A stretch of 64,000 nt of DNA from Clostridia bacterium (GTDB lineage: Bacteria; Bacillota; Clostridia; Christensenellales; Aristaeellaceae), in the NCBI GenBank assembly GCA_017549335.1, contig JAFYVB010000003.1:1-64000 (forward strand). Direction: 5' to 3'. Below are positions 58,818 to 64,000 of the stretch, piece after piece. Each line of letters begins with the position of its first letter. Position 1 is the stretch's first letter. The notes beneath the pieces were generated by a model. It was not told where the DNA came from. It ran no database searches and was given only the letters and a program-made list of their open reading frames with translations. The position numbers and the translations under genes were made by a program.

Positions 58818-61800
58818 TATTTGATGTTCAGTTTTTCCACAGCCGTTTCATAGGCTTCCTTGATCGCCATGGTATGGCTGAAGTAGCCGTTCTTGGCGCT
58901 GGGCTTATCCACGCCCTTGCCGTCATGCAGCTGGGAATTGGTAAAGTGGATACAGAACTGACCGTAGAAGTCGTTGCCGGAGATGGTATCGCCCGCGGGA
59001 TAGTTATGGGGCATACCGAACATGGAGGCAGCGTAGCTGTGACTGCCGATGGTGATCAGCACGGGACGGCGCTGATACAGGTTCTTATCGTTGATCTCCT
59101 GGGCATCCTTTACCTTGTAGATGCGGCACATGGCAGCGGTATCAGCCGCGGTGAGCGGCTCAACGTCAGCATGGTCGCCGCCGGACCAGCGCTTGATCTT
59201 GAAGGAGATGCCGGTGCGAACGTCGGTCAGAACAGCGATGCCGCGTCTGGGGAAGATCTGCTGAATGCCGCCCTTGTACCAGTCGATCAGTTCGGGCTTG
59301 TGCAGTACCACGGTGGTGCTGGAGCCGTTGTTCTGGTTGTAGTAACCCGTTTCAACGGTGCCGAACAGCGAGTGCTGGGTGATGGAACCGGCAATACCGT
59401 CCACGGTGATCTCATGATCGCCCTGATATTTCTTGATAGCGCTCTTGGTAGCTTCGTCATAGGTGCCGGTGACCTGAGCATCCGTCAGGTAGCCCAGCTG
59501 CTTCAGGCGTTTCTGCAGATTGGTGACGGCTTCGCCCGTCGCGCCGAACTGCAGCGTGGTATAGGAAGCTTCGGGCTTGGCGTCGGGATCGCCCACCTTT
59601 TCGTACATGGCAGCCTCGGTCTTGGTCAGAACGCGGATCAAATCGCCGCGGATCCAGCCCGTGGTGCCCTGCACCTTGAGGTAATACCAGGTGTAACCGT
59701 CGGATTTATTGGTCTGACCCAGCAGCTTGCACTCGGTCTCGGCGCGGTAGACCAGCGCCAGCTGTTTACCGCTTGCCTTGCCGGAGCCGCGAACGATAAC
59801 CTTTTCGATGCGCGTCAGCGCCAGATCGCTGAGGGTGGAAGGATCGGGTTCGGGCGTAGGCGTGGGAGCAGGCGTGGGGGTAGGCAGACCGGCCAGATAC
59901 TGGTTATATTCGTTGTTGGTCATCACCTTGACGCAGTTGCCCTTGATGTAGCGGGTAGCGCCGTCAAAGGGAACTTCATACCAGGTTACGCCGCTGACCT
60001 TGGTGGTGCCGGTGAATTTGAACACGGCGCCTTCCTTCAGCTGACCGGCGGTACCGGCCTTGGTGGAGGGAGACTTGCGTACCCAAACCTTATCTACGGT
60101 GGTAATGATGTATTCGGTGGGCTTGGGCGCGGGGGTGGGGGTGGGTTTGGGCGTAGGCAGAGCGCCGGTGGACTGATAATGCTCGGCCTCTTCCTTGGTA
60201 AGCACCTTCACGCAGTCGCTGCGGATATAGCCGGTATTGCCGTTGTATTCAACACGGTACCAGTCATAGCCGTTATTGCGGGCTTTGGCGCCCACGATGG
60301 GGATCAGTGTGCCTTTGTCTTTGATCTGGCCGTAGGTGCCCGCCTTGGTAGAAGCGCTCTTGCGCAGATATACCTTATCTTTCGTGGTTACCACAAAGCT
60401 TTCCGTCTCGGCAGGGCTGCCGGGATTGGGAGCGATGGGGTCGCCGGAAGCATCGGAGGGAGAGCAGAAATCACCGTGGAAGTAACCCACGCCCTCTTCG
60501 GTGGCGGCTTTATACCAAGTGACAGAGCCCTTTACCGTGGTGCTGTAATAGGGGAAGATATCGCCCTTGTCAAACTGACCCAGCGTGGCAGCGCCGGTGC
60601 TGGCGGTCTTGCGCAGGTTTACGCCGCCGGCGGTCAGCACGATGTAGCCCTTCACGGTGGAATCATTGGGCTTGGGGGTGGCGGAAGGCTTGACGGTGGG
60701 CGCGTTGGCTTCGCCGCCTACCACGTCCACGCAGGAGCCCAGCACATAACCGAATACGTCCTTGCCGGCATGGTATACGTAATACCAGCGGCTGCCGTTG
60801 ACTACGCTGACGGCGTAGTAGGGCAGAATATCGCCCTGCTCAGCCTTGGCAGCCACGTTGTTGGAATTGATCTTCGTGGTTTTGCGGATGTGAGTGCTGC
60901 CCTCGGGGGTGATTTTCACCTGACCGATGGCAGTGCCGCTGGCTCCGGGCTTGGGCGTAGCGGTAGCGGTGGATGCGGGCGGCTGGGTGGCTACGGTAGA
61001 GATCACCTTTGCGAAGTTATCGATGATGTAGCCGTATTCTTCGGAGCCGGCATTATAGCAGTAGTACCAGGTATGGTTGCCAGACTGCACAGTCTTATAA
61101 TAAGGAAGCTCGGTGCCCTGCTTGACCTTATGCACCACGTTGTCAGACCGCATGGTGGCGGAAGAACGCAGGTTGACCGTTCCGTCGGCGACGAGGCGGA
61201 TGATGCCGATATGGCCTTCGGGCGCCTTACCGGGCGTCGCGGCGGAATCACCGGTGGTGATCATCGTCATGGCGTCGGCACGAACGTAGCAGTTGACGTT
61301 ATTTACACTGATAATATAATAGGCTTCGTCATTGATCGTGGAAGAACCGGAAACATAATACGCCTCGGAGGCAGACAAAAGACCCAGACTGGTCAGGGAG
61401 CTGCCGTCAAAGCTGTAATAATTGGTGCTGGCGTTGTTGGGGCGGGCATAGTCGGTCATCACAGCGGGTTCGCTGCTGCCGGTGGAGATTTCTCCGCCAT
61501 TGCCGCCCTTATTTTTCCAGGCAGTGACTTCTTCGGCCGTCATCAGGGTAACATAGTCCTGATTGATGTAGCCGTAGTAAGTACGGTCCAAATGCTTGGG
61601 AATATTGGAGACGACGTAATAATAGTCCTCTCCTCCCGAACGCTTTTCACTGCGGATCTCCACGACCCAGCCGGTATCCAGCATCGTCCATACTTCGGTG
61701 CTGCTGGCTTGCTTGCGGAAACGGACGTCATCGTCATTGATGAAGCCGTACTTCGTTTCTGCCAGCGCGGCGGCAGGCAAAATACCCACTGTCAGCACAA

Positions 61801-61864
61801 GGACAGACAGCAGCGCCAGTGCGCGCCGAAGAATAGAATGTTCAAACCACGAGTTCTTGTTCAT
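58817..61864 (-). CDS. Secreted wall protein: multiple SH3b domains, one peptidoglycan-binding repeat, conserved C-terminal domain
   Basis: A 1015-residue exported protein. The signal peptide (ALALLSVLVLTVGILPAAALA) is followed by about seven bacterial SH3 domains of the type GGVNLRKTASTGAATLG...WYK...GYF, separated by Pro/Thr-rich linkers, then one PG_binding_1 repeat (LQKRLKQLGYL...VDGIAG). The final 150 residues share a domain with the 20344-23256 protein: GGDHADVEPLT, SYAASMFGMPH and GQFCIHF. Probably attached to the cell wall. The ATG at 61864 has GAGGTG upstream. The promoter spacer contains a perfect WalR-box match. Confidence 0.85.
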   Translation of the reverse strand: MNKNSWFEHSILRRALALLSVLVLTVGILPAAALAETKYGFINDDDVRFRKQASSTEVWTMLDTGWVVEIRSEKRSGGEDYYYVVSNIPKHLDRTYYGYINQDYVTLMTAEEVTAWKNKGGNGGEISTGSSEPAVMTDYARPNNASTNYYSFDGSSLTSLGLLSASEAYYVSGSSTINDEAYYIISVNNVNCYVRADAMTMITTGDSAATPGKAPEGHIGIIRLVADGTVNLRSSATMRSDNVVHKVKQGTELPYYKTVQSGNHTWYYCYNAGSEEYGYIIDNFAKVISTVATQPPASTATATPKPGASGTAIGQVKITPEGSTHIRKTTKINSNNVAAKAEQGDILPYYAVSVVNGSRWYYVYHAGKDVFGYVLGSCVDVVGGEANAPTVKPSATPKPNDSTVKGYIVLTAGGVNLRKTASTGAATLGQFDKGDIFPYYSTTVKGSVTWYKAATEEGVGYFHGDFCSPSDASGDPIAPNPGSPAETESFVVTTKDKVYLRKSASTKAGTYGQIKDKGTLIPIVGAKARNNGYDWYRVEYNGNTGYIRSDCVKVLTKEEAEHYQSTGALPTPKPTPTPAPKPTEYIITTVDKVWVRKSPSTKAGTAGQLKEGAVFKFTGTTKVSGVTWYEVPFDGATRYIKGNCVKVMTNNEYNQYLAGLPTPTPAPTPTPEPDPSTLSDLALTRIEKVIVRGSGKASGKQLALVYRAETECKLLGQTNKSDGYTWYYLKVQGTTGWIRGDLIRVLTKTEAAMYEKVGDPDAKPEASYTTLQFGATGEAVTNLQKRLKQLGYLTDAQVTGTYDEATKSAIKKYQGDHEITVDGIAGSITQHSLFGTVETGYYNQNNGSSTTVVLHKPELIDWYKGGIQQIFPRRGIAVLTDVRTGISFKIKRWSGGDHADVEPLTAADTAAMCRIYKVKDAQEINDKNLYQRRPVLITIGSHSYAASMFGMPHNYPAGDTISGNDFYGQFCIHFTNSQLHDGKGVDKPSAKNGYFSHTMAIKEAYETAVEKLNIK

Positions 61865-61906
61865 AAAATACACCTCGTATGCGTGTACGCAGAATAATCC
61901 ACTTCA

Positions 61907-61935
61907 ATTCTATTACAAGATTGTTACAAAGTCAA
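61907..61935 (-). promoter_or_regulatory. Promoter of the SH3-domain wall protein
   Basis: Minus-strand -35 TTGACT (61930-61935), 17-base spacer, -10 TAGAAT (61907-61912). Confidence 0.75.
61912..61928 (-). promoter_or_regulatory. WalR-box match in the promoter spacer
   Basis: Minus strand TGTAAC-N5-TGTAAT fits the WalR consensus TGTWAH-N5-TGTWAH at every fixed position. It lies between -35 and -10, where binding would normally repress. Confidence 0.55.
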
Positions 61936-61971
61936 GCGTATTCTGCAACAAACTGAGGAGAAAGTTATGAA

Positions 61972-63693
61972 TTATTGTAATTTTTGTCCGGCCTGATCCA
62001 GCAGATAGGCAGCCAGCGCGTCGGCGGCGGGCATATCGGCAGCTTTGGCGCTGACGTAGAGCTTGATCTTGGGCTCGGTGCCGCTGGGACGTACGCACAG
62101 CCAGCTGCCGCCTTCCAGCTCAAAGTACAGAACGTTGGACTTGGGCAGGCCCATTTCCTCGCTCTTGCCGTTTTCCGTACGCAGGCCGGTCTGGTAATCG
62201 CGCACGGCGGTGATCTTCACATCGCCGAAGGCGGCGGGGGGATCCTTGCGCAGGGAGATCATGATATTCTTGATCTTTTCCACGCCGTCCTTGCCGGGCA
62301 GGGTGCGGCTGATCACGCGGTCGGAATAGGCGCCGTACTGACGGTAGAGCTGCTGCAGGCGATCATAGAGCGTGATGCCTTCGTGCATGCACACGCAGGC
62401 GGCTTCGCACAGAAGCAGAGAGGCGTTGACGCCGTCCTTGTCGCGCACCTGTGTGCCGCTGAGGAAGCCGTAGCTTTCTTCGAAGCCGAACAGGAAGGTG
62501 TGCGCGCCGGTATCTTCAAACTGCTGGATCTTTTCGCCGATGAACTTGAAGCCCGTCAGCGTATCGTAGCAGGTCAGGCCGTAGGATTCGGCGATGGCGC
62601 GGGCCATCTCGGTGGAAACGATGCTCTTGCAGATGGCGCCGTTTTCGGGCAGCTTGCCCGTCAGCTTGCGGCTGGTGAGCACGTGGCCCAGCAGCAGGCA
62701 GCCGATCTGGTTGCCGGTGAGGGTATGGAAGGTGCCCTCACTGTCGCGCACGGCAACGCCCATGCGGTCGCAGTCCGGGTCGGTGCCGAATACCACGCTG
62801 GCGCCCACTTCCTGCGCCAGCGGAATGGCGTACTTGAAGGCGGCGGGATCTTCCGGATTGGGAGCGGAAACCGTGGGGAAAGCGCCGTCGGGAGCTTCCT
62901 GTTCCTTGACGACGGTCACGTTCTTGATGCCCAGTTCGTCCAGCATGCGGCGCACCGGCATATTGCCCGAGCCGTGCAGAGGTGTGTAGACGATCTTCAG
63001 GTTCTTGCCCTCAGCGGCCAGCAGCTCGGGACGCAGGGACAGGCCCTTGATCATATCGATGTAGGCGTCGTCCACGTCCTTGCCGATGATGGTGAGCAGA
63101 CCGCTTGCGATGGCGGCATCCTTGTCCATGGTTTCAAGGCCGGCATAGGGCAGGGGACGAATGTGATTCGTCACGCCCTCGGCGGCTTCGGGGGACAGCT
63201 GCGCACCGTCTTCCCAGTACACCTTGTAGCCGTTGTACTGCGGGGGATTGTGGCTGGCGGTGATGACCACGCCGGCGATGCACCCCAGATGACGCACGGC
63301 GAAGGAGAGCATGGGCACGGGGCGCAGGGACTCATACAGGTAGGTCTTTACGCCCTTGGCGCACAGCGCCAGCGCAGTCTCCTCGGCGAACTCGGCGCTC
63401 ATATGACGGCTGTCATAGGCGATGGCCACGCCGCGGCGGGTCCATTCTTCATTGGTGAGGATGTAGTTGGCCAGACCGTGGGTGGCACGGCGGACAACGT
63501 AGCGGTTGATGCGGTTGGTGCCGTATCCCAGCACGCCGCGCATACCCGCGGTGCCAAAGGAGAGTTCGGTATAGAAACGGTCTTCGATTTCCTTCTCGTC
63601 CGTCAGACGGGCAAGATCATTGACCAGTTCGGTATCATTGGCGAAGTCACGAAGCCACAGTTCGTAAGCGTTGCGGTAAGAAAATTCAGACAT
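61972..63693 (-). CDS. Phosphoglucomutase/phosphomannomutase
   Basis: A 573-residue alpha-D-phosphohexomutase of the PgcA/PGM2-like type. The phosphoserine loop is TASHNPPQYNGYK (serine near 146), the metal loop is DPDCDRMGVAV near 306, and the sugar loop is GFEESYGF. The C-terminal phosphate-binding RPSGTEPKIKLY is intact. It interconverts glucose 1- and 6-phosphate (or the mannose pair), feeding glycogen, wall polymer or glycolipid synthesis. GGAGG precedes the ATG. It has its own promoter, divergent from the partial binding-protein gene. Confidence 0.93.
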   Translation of the reverse strand: MSEFSYRNAYELWLRDFANDTELVNDLARLTDEKEIEDRFYTELSFGTAGMRGVLGYGTNRINRYVVRRATHGLANYILTNEEWTRRGVAIAYDSRHMSAEFAEETALALCAKGVKTYLYESLRPVPMLSFAVRHLGCIAGVVITASHNPPQYNGYKVYWEDGAQLSPEAAEGVTNHIRPLPYAGLETMDKDAAIASGLLTIIGKDVDDAYIDMIKGLSLRPELLAAEGKNLKIVYTPLHGSGNMPVRRMLDELGIKNVTVVKEQEAPDGAFPTVSAPNPEDPAAFKYAIPLAQEVGASVVFGTDPDCDRMGVAVRDSEGTFHTLTGNQIGCLLLGHVLTSRKLTGKLPENGAICKSIVSTEMARAIAESYGLTCYDTLTGFKFIGEKIQQFEDTGAHTFLFGFEESYGFLSGTQVRDKDGVNASLLLCEAACVCMHEGITLYDRLQQLYRQYGAYSDRVISRTLPGKDGVEKIKNIMISLRKDPPAAFGDVKITAVRDYQTGLRTENGKSEEMGLPKSNVLYFELEGGSWLCVRPSGTEPKIKLYVSAKAADMPAADALAAYLLDQAGQKLQ

Positions 63694-63722
63694 GGTAAAA
63701 TACCTCCTTTTTTTCCACCATA

Positions 63723-63751
63723 ATTATATGAAATAAACCCGGTGAATGCAA
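63723..63751 (-). promoter_or_regulatory. Promoter of the phosphohexomutase gene
   Basis: Minus-strand -35 TTGCAT (63746-63751), 17-base spacer, -10 TATAAT (63723-63728). Confidence 0.8.
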
Positions 63752-63777
63752 GCATATTCTGTAAAAGGAGGAAAGAA

Positions 63778-64000
63778 ATGTCCATGAAAAAGTATTTAAC
63801 CGGTATTCGGCTGTTCTCGCTGATTTTGCTGTGCGCCTGTCTTGCGTTGGTGTGGAAGATATCGCTGCAGCAGCTGCATACAGCCGAACCTCTTCCCCGG
63901 GCGCAGCGGCAGCTGGTGACGGTATGGATCTATGGCGACAGGCTGGGAGCATCGCCCTGGGTGCGGGAGCAGACAGCGGCGTATCAGAAGGCGCATCCGG
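63778..64000 (+). CDS. Start of an exported protein, probably an ABC solute-binding protein (partial)
   Basis: The frame is open from the ATG at 63778 to the window end (74 codons), with AAAGGAGG about 6 bases upstream. The N-terminus MSMKKYLTGIRLFSLILLCA is a signal sequence or membrane anchor, without a clean lipobox. The segment VTVWIYGDRLGASPWVREQT followed by AYQKAHPG resembles the first beta-strand and helix of carbohydrate-type extracellular solute-binding proteins. It is cut by the window edge, so family assignment is tentative. Confidence 0.6.
   Translation, partial: MSMKKYLTGIRLFSLILLCACLALVWKISLQQLHTAEPLPRAQRQLVTVWIYGDRLGASPWVREQTAAYQKAHP

Overview
The window looks like a chromosomal segment of an anaerobic, probably spore-forming member of the Clostridia (Bacillota) with fairly G+C-rich coding DNA. 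The evidence is Bacillota gene order (plsX-acpP-rnc-smc-ftsY; darA-holB-ricT; cmk-plsC-ispH/rpsA), strong Shine-Dalgarno sites, three T-box leaders, a SpoVK-like ATPase, Rex, an electron-bifurcating-type [FeFe] hydrogenase and a 2-oxoacid:ferredoxin oxidoreductase. I cannot name the genus. No rRNA, tRNA, CRISPR array, prophage or transposase gene is visible.

Layout. (1) 1-12.06 kb, minus strand: a branched-chain amino/acyl metabolism block. A leucine-type T-box drives eight tightly packed genes: a LeuA homologue without catalytic residues, a TIM-barrel/acyl-CoA synthetase fusion, IlvE, a P-loop ATPase and four VOR-type ferredoxin oxidoreductase subunits. A second unit, under a valine-type T-box, encodes an HTH-cupin-acyl-CoA synthetase fusion. 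T-boxes turn genes on when the cognate tRNA is uncharged, so I infer that this block makes branched-chain amino acids from branched short-chain acids by reductive carboxylation. (2) 12.1-15.5 kb: darA, holB, ricT and a SpoVK-like ATPase. (3) 15.5-23.3 kb, minus: a propeller-like protein, RidA, IspH-S1 fusion, PlsC, Cmk and a large secreted wall protein. (4) 23.4-30.4 kb, plus: topoisomerase IV-like pair, DtxR-family regulator, PHP protein, DUF4234 protein. (5) 30.6-37.2 kb, minus: plsX-acpP-rnc-smc-ftsY. (6) 37.3-44.2 kb, plus: rpsT, a phenylalanine T-box driving an in-frame pheS-pheT fusion, an RluA-type synthase whose 3' end carries a MITE-like insertion, small HEAT and SH3-like proteins, a second PHP protein. 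(7) 44.7-47.9 kb, minus: NitT/TauT-type ABC importer behind a Crp/Fnr regulator. (8) 47.9-57.2 kb, plus: Rex, then a sensory module (DRTGG, RsbW-like ATPase, HydS-like hydrogenase homologue, DRTGG, PHP), then HydC, kinase-type ATPase, 2Fe-2S protein, HydB and HydA. (9) 57.6-63.7 kb, minus: HI0933-family flavoprotein, a second large secreted wall protein, phosphohexomutase; the last bases begin a solute-binding protein.

Between genes, five intergenic regions hold members of one modular structured repeat family. Its seven terminator-like hairpins keep their shape while the outer stem sequence changes. The two secreted wall proteins share a C-terminal domain and both have WalR-box-like sites inside their promoters.
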